A stretch of 64,000 nucleotides of DNA from CAUUCX01 sp041844835 (GTDB lineage Bacteria > Bacillota > Clostridia > Peptostreptococcales > Anaerovoracaceae): contig JBGZBU010000013.1 in the NCBI GenBank assembly GCA_041844835.1, forward strand, positions 1-64,000, written 5' to 3'. A program made the position numbers and the translations under genes. Shown in pieces: positions 47,996 through 57,076 of the stretch; position 1 is the first letter of the stretch; every line of letters starts with the position of its first letter. The notes below the pieces were generated by a model. It ran no database searches, had not been told where the DNA came from, and saw nothing but the letters and a program-made list of their open reading frames with translations.

Positions 47996-49074
47996 AAGCC
48001 CCTTTCATATTTGCTGTACCCGTCCCAATCGCTGGGCACCACAATTTTTTTATTTTTAATTTTATCCGCGTAATCATCCAGCTGTTTTTTTACATCCGGA
48101 GGCAGGCTTCCCTCCTCATATTCCAATTCTATCCCTCCGTCTGCGATTGAAAACACCATGTTGTACTGAGGGAATTTTCCGCCTGCCGCAGCCTTGATAA
48201 GACTGTAAACCGCCTTATCCACCCGCTTTCCGATTGAAGCGACAACCTGCGTCTCCTGTCCTTCCTCAAGATTTGTCCCCTGATTGATAACCATTATGTT
48301 TTTTTCTTTTGCCGCTCTGATTATTCCCTTTCCGGACTCTCCCGCCGCCATGAATATTACGTCCGCTCCAAGCGCGTGATGCGCAAACGCCACTTCTCTT
48401 GCTCTGTCCTGATCGTTCCAATCATTCAGCGAATTCTTAACCACATACATTTGCTTATTAACCGTTTTTGCCCCGGAAATAAACCCGTATTCAAGCTTTT
48501 TCGTCGCAGGCGAATCGGCGGCGGTAATAAATGAAACGACATCTCCCTTGTTGAGATCCGTCATAAGCGCAGCCAGTGCGCCTGCAAGAAATCCGCCCTC
48601 TTCTTCGCGAAACGATATGCCTACGACATTATTTCCCAAATCCTCATCACTGACACATGCGAAATTCATGTCCTGATTTTTAAAAGCAACCGTTTTCAGG
48701 GCCGTTTTCAGTGCAGGTCCGCCGCATAGAATCATATCGGGTTTCAACTCAATTCCGCGGATCAGAGCCTCCTCATAATTTTCCTTGTCGTTCGGAACTA
48801 TGACGCTCAGCTGAATCCCCAAATTGTCTTCCGCTTTTTTGCAGCCCGCCAAAAACATCGAGCTGATCCTGCTCTTCTGCGGTCCGCCTTTTTCCGTCAC
48901 GAGTACAACCGACAGAGCATGCAGAGCATTATTCTCGGCTTCCACCTTTTCGGATGGCGCTTTTTTCTTATCCTCCGCCTTATTCCCGCACGCAAACATT
49001 CCGCCGACAACGAGGCAGAGTACGAGCGCAACGCACAAAACAAGAATTACTATCGGATTTTTCATAAATTTCAT
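47992..49074 (-). CDS. BMP/PnrA-like substrate-binding lipoprotein
   Basis: A lipoprotein of about 360 residues: signal helix NPIVILVLCVALVLCLVVGGMFAC with the lipobox Cys, a Lys/Glu linker, then a periplasmic-binding fold of the basic membrane protein family (GFLAGALAALMTDLNKGDVVSFITAADSPATKKLEYGFISGAK, HALGADVIFMAAGESGKGIIRAAKEKNIMVINQGTN). Relatives bind nucleosides for an ABC importer, but no ABC genes are next to it. The start at 49074 is favoured (AGAGG eight bases upstream) over a GTG at 49083. Confidence 0.85.
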   Translation of the reverse strand: MKFMKNPIVILVLCVALVLCLVVGGMFACGNKAEDKKKAPSEKVEAENNALHALSVVLVTEKGGPQKSRISSMFLAGCKKAEDNLGIQLSVIVPNDKENYEEALIRGIELKPDMILCGGPALKTALKTVAFKNQDMNFACVSDEDLGNNVVGISFREEEGGFLAGALAALMTDLNKGDVVSFITAADSPATKKLEYGFISGAKTVNKQMYVVKNSLNDWNDQDRAREVAFAHHALGADVIFMAAGESGKGIIRAAKEKNIMVINQGTNLEEGQETQVVASIGKRVDKAVYSLIKAAAGGKFPQYNMVFSIADGGIELEYEEGSLPPDVKKQLDDYADKIKNKKIVVPSDWDGYSKYERGL

Positions 49075-49075
49075 A

Positions 49076-49930
49076 TTACACACCTCTCACGTGATTGTAT
49101 AATTCGTGCCTCAAATGTTTGATAAGCGGGAGTTCCTCACGCACCCGCATAAGATATTCAAGATCGATATTTCCATAAATAATTTCTTCCTTATGACCGG
49201 CTGAGGCCACCACATCCCCCCACGGATTGCAGATGCAGCTGTGCGCATATGTCACATATGCGGAATCCTCTTTTCGCGCCGGCGCCGCACCCGCGAAATA
49301 AACCTGATTATCGACAGCTCGCATCTTGATTGAAGCGGACCAATGCGCGGCCCCCGTATGCATATTGAATGCCGCGGGCAAAATTATGAGCTCCGCGCCT
49401 GAACATGCCATTGCTCTTGTGAATTCGGGAAATCTTATATCATAGCATATCCCAAGACCGATCCTGCACCATTCCGTATCAACCGTGGTAACGGCATCTC
49501 CGGCTGTAAGCGAGTCGGACTCCATAAATGTGATCTTTCCCGGAATATCCACATCAAACAAATGCGCTTTGCGGTGACGCCCTATGAGATTGCCGTCTCT
49601 GTCGAAAACCGGAGCGGAATTATAGACTTTCTCTCCGTCCAGTTCGGGATTACTGCCTCCAAACAGATATATTCCGTGCTTTTTTGCAGCCGCGGACAGT
49701 GCGCGATCAATCATTCCGCCGGCATTTTCCGCGTAAATCGGCATTTTTTCATTGGAATAAATTGAATTCCACATTTCGGGCAAGACCACCACATCAGCGC
49801 CGTTTTTCGCCGCCTCTTCAATCATCTGCTCCGCGTGAGCAATATTTTCCGATTTATTTTTTTCTATATCATCATGTCTGAAATCGGATTCCATCTGACA
49901 AATCGCCAGATTAAAACTCTTATTTTCCAT
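49076..49930 (-). CDS. Nitrilase-family amidase (omega-amidase-like)
   Basis: A carbon-nitrogen hydrolase of 284 residues with the Glu-Lys-Cys triad visible: Glu in VVLPEMWN, Lys in RHRKAHLFDVDIPG, and Cys in GLGICYDIRFPE. The DIPGKITFMESDSLTAGD segment is typical of Nit2/omega-amidases that hydrolyse alpha-ketoglutaramate. The exact substrate is uncertain. Confidence 0.88.
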   Translation of the reverse strand: MENKSFNLAICQMESDFRHDDIEKNKSENIAHAEQMIEEAAKNGADVVVLPEMWNSIYSNEKMPIYAENAGGMIDRALSAAAKKHGIYLFGGSNPELDGEKVYNSAPVFDRDGNLIGRHRKAHLFDVDIPGKITFMESDSLTAGDAVTTVDTEWCRIGLGICYDIRFPEFTRAMACSGAELIILPAAFNMHTGAAHWSASIKMRAVDNQVYFAGAAPARKEDSAYVTYAHSCICNPWGDVVASAGHKEEIIYGNIDLEYLMRVREELPLIKHLRHELYNHVRGV

Positions 49931-49942
49931 ATTGGTTCTCCT

Positions 49943-50626
49943 CTAAATCGTATGGTTTCCGGCCTCACGCAGTACACAATCCTCGGATTTGAATCCCTGC
50001 TCCCTGAGCACCCTCGAAAATTCGTAGACGAATCTCGCCGTAAGCCCCCACAGAACCGGTTTGCCGTTATCGTATATCGGCACCGTCGCGCTTCCCTTGC
50101 GCCAATTATACCCGTCCGGGAATCCTATTTTGTCGTTCGGAAAATCGGGCGGTATGCGTCTTTCCAAAGGAATCGTGAAGACGTCCGGATCGTTTTCAAG
50201 AAAAAATCTTACGGGAATGAACATCAAATCCTTCACCTCACTTCCCGAAACGTTCTCCAAAGAAATTTTTTCGTAATCAATGTAGCCGATATATGAGTGC
50301 ATGCTGAAATTGCTGTACGAATGCAGGGTATCGAATTCACCTATAAGCGTGATATCCTCCGGCATTATGCCGAGCTCTTCGACCGTTTCCCTGACCGCAC
50401 ATTCCTCAAACGTTTCGTGTTCCTCCACCTTTCCCCCCGGGAAACACACCTCGCCGGGCTGACGCTTGAGATCATCCGAGCGCACCTCAAAAAGAAGCGA
50501 CAGCTCCCCCTCGCGGTGAACCAGCGGAATCAAAATCGAATAATACGAGTAGGGACGCATCGGTCCGGATTTCCGTTCACTAAAAATTTCAAATATTTTT
50601 TTCAGGCTGTTTTCGCCGCTTTTCAA
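49943..50626 (-). CDS. NUDIX hydrolase, CoA pyrophosphatase type
   Basis: A 227-residue protein with the NUDIX box GGKVEEHETFEECAVRETVEELGI preceded by LLFEVRSDDLKRQPGEVCFP, the UPF0035 pattern of CoA diphosphatases. It would cleave CoA or related compounds to phosphopantetheine. It is followed 12 bases later by the nitrilase-like gene. Confidence 0.88.
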   Translation of the reverse strand: MKSGENSLKKIFEIFSERKSGPMRPYSYYSILIPLVHREGELSLLFEVRSDDLKRQPGEVCFPGGKVEEHETFEECAVRETVEELGIMPEDITLIGEFDTLHSYSNFSMHSYIGYIDYEKISLENVSGSEVKDLMFIPVRFFLENDPDVFTIPLERRIPPDFPNDKIGFPDGYNWRKGSATVPIYDNGKPVLWGLTARFVYEFSRVLREQGFKSEDCVLREAGNHTI

Positions 50627-50627
50627 T

Positions 50628-51542
50628 TTAAAGCCTCCGATTTGTAATAACAGGCGACTTCCTCTCCGAAATATGCTCTCTGTAATTCAGATATGATGCT
50701 GCCAGGATCAGAAGAATTCCTATATATGTATTATACATTATACGCTCGTCAAGTAAAATCATCGCGAGGAACGGAGCTATACATGCCTTAATGAAAAAGG
50801 CAAACGACGCCGTGGTTGCATTTGAATGCTTGACCGCCATGAACAGAAAATAGTAGCCCATCCCCGTAACGCCTACGGCGGCGTACGCAACTATCCAAAA
50901 ATTATCCGTCACTCCCGTAAATACCGGTTTATCAAATATCACAATTATAACGAGCATCATGAGCGAACCTATCAAAAAACTGTACGCGTTTTGTGTCAGC
51001 ACTCCGATTCGCTCCACATGCTTTTTCCCGAGCACGGAGTAAAGTCCGAGGAATACCGCGGCGATGATCATAAAAATTACCCCCGCCGGAGTATTTCCCT
51101 CCTGTATGTCCCAAGGTCTCACCATGAAAACGATCCCCGACACCGCAGTTGCCAGGATCAGCAGTTTTCTTGCCGTATAGCGTTCCTGTTTCATAAACAC
51201 CGCAAAAATCATCGTAAATATGGGATTTATGCATATAAGCACGGCAGCCGTGGACGCGTTCGCATAGATCACGCCGAGCTGGAATGCAAGCATGGATAGG
51301 GGAACGCATACCAAGCCGAGCATGGTAAAATAAGCGAAATCGGATTTTTGAAGCTTTAAATTGCGCCGTTTCATATCAATCAAAGCAAACGGCAACATGA
51401 ACAATCCCCCGCCCATGAAGCGCCAAAACGTAAGCTGAAACGCGTCCATTCCCGCCCCCGCAAGCTTCAGACTGATCTCCATGGTCGAGAAAAAAAATGC
51501 AGTCAGGCATATGCTGATTAATACAATTCGTTTGCTGTTCAA
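50628..51542 (-). CDS. EamA/DMT-superfamily transporter
   Basis: A 304-residue protein with about ten membrane helices in two EamA repeats (QLTFWRFMGGGLFMLPFALIDMKRR; VFLGLYSVLGKKHVERIGVLTQNAYSFLIGSLMML). It is likely a metabolite exporter. Its stop abuts the NUDIX start. The C-terminus is basic and cytoplasmic. Confidence 0.88.
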   Translation of the reverse strand: MNSKRIVLISICLTAFFFSTMEISLKLAGAGMDAFQLTFWRFMGGGLFMLPFALIDMKRRNLKLQKSDFAYFTMLGLVCVPLSMLAFQLGVIYANASTAAVLICINPIFTMIFAVFMKQERYTARKLLILATAVSGIVFMVRPWDIQEGNTPAGVIFMIIAAVFLGLYSVLGKKHVERIGVLTQNAYSFLIGSLMMLVIIVIFDKPVFTGVTDNFWIVAYAAVGVTGMGYYFLFMAVKHSNATTASFAFFIKACIAPFLAMILLDERIMYNTYIGILLILAASYLNYREHISERKSPVITNRRL

Positions 51543-51610
51543 GTAACACCTCTGATCTTTGCGGAATCGAAAAACCGCGCTTTATTCCTCGCGCGATACC
51601 GCTATTTAAA

Positions 51611-51640
51611 AAGGATTGTGCATGTATTGCATCAATCCTT
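51611..51640 (-). terminator. Terminator after small P-loop gene
   Basis: An 8-bp stem (aaggattg / caatcctt) with an inner tgca/tgca pairing and a T-rich run on the minus strand, in the 171-bp gap 51543-51713. Confidence 0.65.
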
Positions 51641-51713
51641 TGTTATAATCGAATAATCGAGCGATTAAATGATAAAGCTGCCAAAACCCTAACAAAAACA
51701 AACCCTCAGCTTT

Positions 51714-52136
51714 TTAATTGAGGATTTCATAATTGGAAAGATCCACGCCTATCATCTCTTCTTTTTCCGCACTGATGCTGACAATGAAATCGAGCTCATA
51801 CTCCTTGCTTATCTGCTCCAATCTCGCAAGGAAATTAGGCAGATCCGAAAGTTTGAAGTCCGCATGCTTCAATATGCTGTCTATGAAAACGGTCTGGATG
51901 TCGTGATCGGCGCTGATGATTCCGTAGATAAATCCTATATATTCATCCGAATTGGTTATATGCACAAAATCTTCCATACAAACAACGCGAATTTGATAAT
52001 TCAATTCATTTGTAAGACGATGATTATTGTTAATAAAAATAATGGTCCCATCTCCGGTCTCAACCATGTCATTAGCAAAATCGACCATTTTTTTGGTTTT
52101 ACCGCTACCTTTATGTCCGACAAGCAATTTCACCAT
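51714..52136 (-). CDS. Small P-loop ATPase-like protein, unknown role
   Basis: This 140-residue protein starts with a Walker A motif (VGHKGSGKTKKMVDFAND). It has a hydrophobic strand plus acidic residue that could act as Walker B (IQTVFIDSIL) and VSISAEKEE near the end. It resembles conserved small ATP-binding proteins of clostridia with no assigned function. It stands alone between two terminators/promoters and is divergent from the amidohydrolase gene. GGAGG precedes the ATG. Confidence 0.75.
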   Translation of the reverse strand: MVKLLVGHKGSGKTKKMVDFANDMVETGDGTIIFINNNHRLTNELNYQIRVVCMEDFVHITNSDEYIGFIYGIISADHDIQTVFIDSILKHADFKLSDLPNFLARLEQISKEYELDFIVSISAEKEEMIGVDLSNYEILN

Positions 52137-52255
52137 ATCAACATCCTCCTTATTAACAACATTGCAATTCCTTGCGGGAAAGCCGAAAAACAGGGCATTT
52201 CCTCTTAAGGAGATTATACACCATTATATATTGTGTATCAATATCATTTTCCCCC

Positions 52256-52312
52256 TTGACAAAGACAGGGTGAATGATATAATCAAACTAAACAGCCTTA
52301 ATTAGTTTGATT
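52256..52312 (+). promoter_or_regulatory. Promoter and probable TetR operator of the amidohydrolase operon
   Basis: TTGACA (52256-52261) and TATAAT (52278-52283) are 16 bp apart. A perfect 11-bp inverted repeat, AATCAAACTAA (52281-52291) and TTAGTTTGATT (52302-52312), overlaps the -10 and start site. A third, imperfect half-site (ttagtctgatt) follows at 52311-52321. This is where the TetR repressor encoded downstream would bind. Confidence 0.85.
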
Positions 52313-52363
52313 AGTCTGATTGCATTTTGACACCTCCCATCCAAAGAAAGGAGATTCTTACCT

Positions 52364-53653
52364 ATGTACGGGATATTTTGCGGAACGTTTATCGATGGCA
52401 CGGGAAAACCATTTGAAAAAGATGTTTGGTTATATGTAAAAGATGATAGAATTATTAATATATCCAAAAATAAACTATCTAATAACTTGCAGCATTTTGA
52501 CGCATCGCAGATGACCGTCATGCCCGGACTTATTGATTCTCACAAACACATACTGAATTGCGGCGGTTCAGGTATGGGAGTAGGACTAAATCTTAAGACA
52601 ATTTATTCAAACATAAACAATATGGAGAAAAGCGGTGTAACCTCGTTATTGGATCTTGGATCCGCTTATTTTTTGCCGAAATTGGAATCTCTGATAAATC
52701 CCAAAGTACGAATATTTAACGCTATATCGATCATTACCTGCCCTGACGGATATCCTGCGGAATATATGCCGAAAAAATTCTACAAACTTGGATCGGTCGT
52801 CGAATGTGACAGCTTTGAAAGCATTTATGAGACAGTTAAAAAACTTCATAAAAAGGGAGTATCCTGCATAAAAACCGCCGTTGTTTCGAGGAGTTTTTCG
52901 GGGCAAGCCATAAATTCATGGAGCACTTCACATTTGAAGTATCTGGTCGACGTTTCACACGGATACGGATTAAAAGTATGCGCTCATGTTACTTATGCCT
53001 GCGATTATGAAAAAGCAGCGATTTGCGGCGTGGACAGTGTACATCATGCTGCTTTTGATAAGATTGTGGAAGATGATATCCTGAATTTGATGATTGAAAA
53101 AGGGATACAACTTGTTCCCACTATAAGCTTATCCCATATGATGTTCAGCGGATTGGAGGAACAGTGGATACTGAATTCAGCTTTTTCAGAGCCCTTAACT
53201 AATGCATTGCGGGAGAATTTATTCAAATTCACCAATGACTATTTTTCATGCGAAGACAATGAACCTATAGGTGATTTATTCATCAATATCCCCAAACGGG
53301 AATTTATGAATGTCCCCAATATACAATTTGAAAACTTAAAGAAATATATAAGTTTAGGGGGATCGGTTGCTATGGGAACTGATTCCGCTCTTGGATTCTC
53401 ATTGCATGAAATGCCTACTTGGGAAGTAACACTGTTAAATTCCGCAGGACTTTCCGTTGAAAAAACCATATCCGCCTCCACCTATCAATCCGCGCGGATA
53501 TTTGGGAAAGAAGATGAAATCGGATCTCTTGAAATAGGCAAAAAAGCTGATATACTTATCGTACACGGCAATCTGACTGAAAACATGCACTATATAAAAA
53601 ATGTTGATACCATTATAATTGACGGCAAATTTGTAAAAAGGACGAGTTTATGA
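52364..53653 (+). CDS. Amidohydrolase (imidazolonepropionase/prolidase-like)
   Basis: A metal-dependent hydrolase of 429 residues. Ligand motifs are DSHKH after VMPGLI, the Lys in CIKTAVV (likely carboxylated bridge), His in VCAHVTY, VHHAAF, and Asp in AMGTDSALG; the C-terminal beta domain ends EIGKKADILIVHGN. It would hydrolyse a cyclic amide or dipeptide, with unknown substrate. The stop overlaps tetR by four bases. The pair is visibly more AT-rich than its neighbours and on the opposite strand, suggesting acquisition. AAGGAG precedes the ATG. Confidence 0.87.
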   Translation: MYGIFCGTFIDGTGKPFEKDVWLYVKDDRIINISKNKLSNNLQHFDASQMTVMPGLIDSHKHILNCGGSGMGVGLNLKTIYSNINNMEKSGVTSLLDLGSAYFLPKLESLINPKVRIFNAISIITCPDGYPAEYMPKKFYKLGSVVECDSFESIYETVKKLHKKGVSCIKTAVVSRSFSGQAINSWSTSHLKYLVDVSHGYGLKVCAHVTYACDYEKAAICGVDSVHHAAFDKIVEDDILNLMIEKGIQLVPTISLSHMMFSGLEEQWILNSAFSEPLTNALRENLFKFTNDYFSCEDNEPIGDLFINIPKREFMNVPNIQFENLKKYISLGGSVAMGTDSALGFSLHEMPTWEVTLLNSAGLSVEKTISASTYQSARIFGKEDEIGSLEIGKKADILIVHGNLTENMHYIKNVDTIIIDGKFVKRTSL

Positions 53654-54219
53654 AAATAAATAATGAAAATTTTTTACTTTTTTTGTACGAACGTACATTC
53701 GAAATTCTGGAGAATTCAGGCTCAAAAGGTTGGACTATGGAAGACGTTTGTAAAACCGCCGGCATCTCCAAAGACACTTTATATAGAGCCGTTTCGGGGA
53801 AAGAAGATTTAATAACTCGTGCCATAAAATTCAAAATATCCTCGCATATATCGGATATGAAAAAAATAAGCGAATCGGATTTTGAATACTATACTCGATT
53901 CAATCGAATGCTCTCCCTTTTGCATGAAATCATTGAATCTTTTTCATCAAAACAACTCCAATCTGTTTTGAGAGATTATCCGATCAGTTCACATTACACT
54001 TTAAGCGAGTTTTCAAACTTGCTTAAGATTCTCGAACTTTTTCTGCAGGAAGGAATTGATGATGGTATTTTGCGACCGGAATTGGACGCTTCATTTTTGG
54101 CTACAAACATACATTATACAGTTTTATACATTATCGAAAGGGAAAGTCCTAAAAATTATGAAAAACATATAGAAAATTATTTGGACATCCTGATGAACGG
54201 TATAAAATCAGTCAAATAG
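53650..54219 (+). CDS. TetR family transcriptional regulator
   Basis: A 189-residue regulator with the N-terminal TetR helix-turn-helix (GWTMEDVCKTAGISKDTLYRAVSGKEDLITRAI) and a C-terminal ligand-binding domain ending in MNGIKSVK. Its overlap with the amidohydrolase gene (ATGA) indicates cotranscription; the inverted repeat at the shared promoter is its likely operator. The inducer is probably related to the hydrolase substrate. Confidence 0.92.
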   Translation: MKINNENFLLFLYERTFEILENSGSKGWTMEDVCKTAGISKDTLYRAVSGKEDLITRAIKFKISSHISDMKKISESDFEYYTRFNRMLSLLHEIIESFSSKQLQSVLRDYPISSHYTLSEFSNLLKILELFLQEGIDDGILRPELDASFLATNIHYTVLYIIERESPKNYEKHIENYLDILMNGIKSVK

Positions 54220-54242
54220 ATTAATTCAGGCAATCATATCTG

Positions 54243-55334
54243 CTAAATCGTAGTCGACTTTTTTGCCACCCGTACATTGCGCAGTTGCCCGCATGCGGCG
54301 GATATATCGCTTCCGAGCGAACGCCGAACGGTAGTATTGATTCCGCCCTGCTCGAGCTTTTTTGCGAATGCGGTTATCCTGCCGCGAGCCGATGGAATTT
54401 TGCCGACCTCTTTGACCTCATTAAGCGGGATTAAATTAACGTGACATAACATCCCTTTCAGCAGCTTTATAAGTTCCGACGCACATTCTTCAGTATCCGT
54501 TTCCCCTGCAATCAGTGCATATTCAAAGGTAATCCGGCGGTGTGTTTTATTCGTATGGTATCTGCATGCCTCCATCAATTCCGAAAGCGGATAGCTCCTG
54601 TTAATCGGCATCAGCGCGGAACGCTGACATTCATCCGCTCTGTGCAGTGATATCGCGAGATTGACTTGAGGAAAGTCCTCCGCAAATTTGAAAATTTTCG
54701 GCGCAATGCCGCATGTTGAAACCGTAATATTTCGCATGCCCAGGTTGAGACCCGTTTCCGCATTCGCAAGCCTTAAAAACTTGCTCAAATTGTCATAATT
54801 ATCAAACGGTTCTCCGATGCCCATAACAACCACATTTCCGATATATTCGCCCGTATCCTTGCTCACCTGCAGTATCTGATCGAGCATTTCACCCGCCCGC
54901 AAATCGCGCACATATCCGCTGAGCGCCGAAGCGCAGAAAGTGCAGCCCATCCTGCAACCCACCTGCGACGATACGCAAATCGAGTTGCCGTACCTGTATT
55001 TCATAAAAACACTTTCGATATAATTTCCGTCGGACAATCTGAAAAGATATTTTCTTGTGCCGTCACTTGATATCTGCACATTTTCAATCTCAAGCAGCCT
55101 TAAATTCGCAATTTCCGCCAGTCTGTCCCTGAGCTGCTTCGGCAAATTGCTCATCTCCGAAAAATCATTCACACCTCCCGCAATCCACTTAAAAATCTGA
55201 CGCCCCCGAAAAGCGGGCGCGCCCAGCCGTCGCGCAAGAGCTGAAAGCTCCTCGGAGTCCATGGATTTTATATCAATCAAAGGCATATTCAAGGGCATAT
55301 TTTCACCTAAATACATATTTTTATCCGTAAACAT
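54243..55334 (-). CDS. rlmN: 23S rRNA (A2503-C2)/tRNA methyltransferase RlmN
   Basis: A radical SAM methyltransferase with the cluster motif CRMGCTFCAS, GIGEPFDNYDN, and the C-terminal catalytic Cys in SDISAACGQL. The length of 363 residues fits. The start is uncertain: the ATG at 55334 has GGGGAG at short spacing, while the ATG at 55298 has AGGTGA at better spacing. Confidence 0.95.
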   Translation of the reverse strand: MFTDKNMYLGENMPLNMPLIDIKSMDSEELSALARRLGAPAFRGRQIFKWIAGGVNDFSEMSNLPKQLRDRLAEIANLRLLEIENVQISSDGTRKYLFRLSDGNYIESVFMKYRYGNSICVSSQVGCRMGCTFCASALSGYVRDLRAGEMLDQILQVSKDTGEYIGNVVVMGIGEPFDNYDNLSKFLRLANAETGLNLGMRNITVSTCGIAPKIFKFAEDFPQVNLAISLHRADECQRSALMPINRSYPLSELMEACRYHTNKTHRRITFEYALIAGETDTEECASELIKLLKGMLCHVNLIPLNEVKEVGKIPSARGRITAFAKKLEQGGINTTVRRSLGSDISAACGQLRNVRVAKKSTTI

Positions 55335-55371
55335 ATACTCCCCCTAAAAAGCCTCCGGCAAAAAATTAAGT

Positions 55372-55399
55372 TTGAAAAAAGATTTATTTTGGGTATAAT
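55372..55399 (+). promoter_or_regulatory. Promoter of rubredoxin gene
   Basis: TTGAAA (55372-55377) and TATAAT (55394-55399) are 16 bp apart, about 60 bases before the start codon. Confidence 0.8.
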
Positions 55400-55460
55400 C
55401 GTATGTAAAGCATTATATAGCATTTCAGTCGGTGATATAATTTTTTAAGGAGGAAACAAT

Positions 55461-55616
55461 ATGAAATACGAATGCAAACTATGTGGATACGTTTATGATC
55501 CGGCACAGGGAGATCCCGATAACGATGTAGCTCCCGGCACTGCGTTTAAGGATGTTCCTGAGGATTGGGTATGTCCTTTATGCGCTGCGGGCAAAGAGGA
55601 GTTCAAACCGCTTTAA
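55461..55616 (+). CDS. Rubredoxin
   Basis: A 51-residue iron protein with the two CxxC iron ligands [10 protein letters not shown] (Cys5, Cys8) and [11 protein letters not shown] (Cys38, Cys41), plus the conserved [14 protein letters not shown]. It carries single electrons, often to oxygen- or peroxide-reducing enzymes in anaerobes. AAGGAGG lies eight bases before the ATG. It is a monocistronic plus-strand gene with its own promoter and terminator. Confidence 0.97.
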   Translation: MKYECKLCGYVYDPAQGDPDNDVAPGTAFKDVPEDWVCPLCAAGKEEFKPL

Positions 55617-55650
55617 TCAAGTGCCCGTGCAAAAAACATTCAGAACAACC

Positions 55651-55672
55651 AAATCCCCCGCGAGGGGGATTT
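55651..55672 (+). terminator. Terminator after rubredoxin gene
   Basis: A 9-bp stem (aaatccccc / gggggattt) with a gcga loop, running into T residues. It ends just before the convergent miaB stop. Confidence 0.9.
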
Positions 55673-55693
55673 TTTGTCGCAAACAAATGGCAA

Positions 55694-57007
55694 TCAAACA
55701 ACTTCCCCGCTCAACGCAAATGTGTTTGCATCCGTAATCCTGAGACGAAACATATCTCCCGCCGTCGCATCCGCCGAAAAATTGACCGGCTTGAAACTCT
55801 CAGTTCGCCCGGAACATCTCCCCCCGGCGCATTCGTCGACAATTACATCGAGCTCTTTTCCCACTGTTTCCATGTTGTGCTTCAAAGAATCCGAATTTAT
55901 CTGTTCCACCAACCTGTCAAAACGTTCGTGCGCGATGTAATACGGTATTTGATCCGCATACTCCGCCGCGGGCGTCCCCGGTCTTTGTGAGTATATGAAC
56001 GTAAACGCCGAATCAAATGAAACGGTCCTGCACAAGTCGAGCGTAGCCAGGAAATCTTCCTCGGTTTCTCCCGGAAAGCCCACTATTATGTCCGTAGTGA
56101 TCGCAATGTCGGGACACGCGTTTCTCAAGCTCCGCACTATTTTAAGATATTGCTCGCGCGTATATCGCCGATTCATCCGTTTAAGTACGGCATTGCTGCC
56201 GGATTGAACGGGAAGATGCACCGCTTTACATAAGTTTTGAAGCTTCCCGTAGGCATTTATCAGTTCCGTTGAAAAATCCTTGGGATGTGACGTCATAAAC
56301 CTTATGCGATCTATCCCGGATATGTCGTTTACCATCTCAAGCAGCTCCGCAAAAGAGACCGCGCGGCCGTTTTTATCGACGCCCGCATAGGAATTGACAT
56401 TCTGCCCAAGCAGCATCACCTCCCGCACCCCGTCGCCCGCAAGCGCTTCAATCTCGGAAACAATTGCATTCGGCGTCCTGCTCTTTTCTCGGCCCCTGGT
56501 ATACGGAACTATGCAGTAGGTACAAAAATTGTTGCAGCCGTACATTATGTTAACAAGCGCTTTATGCGGATACAGCCTCCTGGCGGGCATCATTTCATCT
56601 ACGGTATCGCTTTTTTCAAGTATATGCACCTGCATTTTTTTTTGCCGTTTTGCCGCCTCAAGCATCTCGGCTATCTCGTAGAAATTATGCGTACCGAAAA
56701 CCAGATCGACCCAAGGATAGCTGCGCTTCAACTTTTGCACCACGTGCTCCTGCTGCATCATGCATCCGCACACCGCAATCAACAGATCGCCGTTCTTTTC
56801 CTTAAGATTTTTCAATTGTCCCAAAGTGCCGAAAAAACGCTGATCCGCATTATCCCGTATACTGCATGTATTCAAAACGATCAGACCGGCATCCTCTTTA
56901 GAATCGCAGGGCTGATAACCGTTTCTCATCAACAATCCCGCCATGATTTCCGAGTCGTGCTCATTCATCTGGCATCCGAAAGTTTGAATAAAAAAATTAT
57001 TCATCAA
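55694..57007 (-). CDS. miaB: tRNA-2-methylthio-N6-dimethylallyladenosine synthase MiaB
   Basis: A methylthiotransferase of 437 residues. The N-terminal domain carries three Cys (TFGCQMNEHDS, NTCSIRDNA, VCGCMMQ), the radical SAM motif is CNNFCTYCIVPYTRGREKSR, and a C-terminal TRAM domain begins near DVIVDECAGGRCSGRTESFK. It adds the methylthio group at tRNA position 37. Confidence 0.95.
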   Translation of the reverse strand: MMNNFFIQTFGCQMNEHDSEIMAGLLMRNGYQPCDSKEDAGLIVLNTCSIRDNADQRFFGTLGQLKNLKEKNGDLLIAVCGCMMQQEHVVQKLKRSYPWVDLVFGTHNFYEIAEMLEAAKRQKKMQVHILEKSDTVDEMMPARRLYPHKALVNIMYGCNNFCTYCIVPYTRGREKSRTPNAIVSEIEALAGDGVREVMLLGQNVNSYAGVDKNGRAVSFAELLEMVNDISGIDRIRFMTSHPKDFSTELINAYGKLQNLCKAVHLPVQSGSNAVLKRMNRRYTREQYLKIVRSLRNACPDIAITTDIIVGFPGETEEDFLATLDLCRTVSFDSAFTFIYSQRPGTPAAEYADQIPYYIAHERFDRLVEQINSDSLKHNMETVGKELDVIVDECAGGRCSGRTESFKPVNFSADATAGDMFRLRITDANTFALSGEVV

Positions 57008-57076
57008 ATCCTATTCCCCCAAAACATCTTATTCCCCAAAACATCCCGGATCTCGCGCAAAAAGATGCATCCCCCG

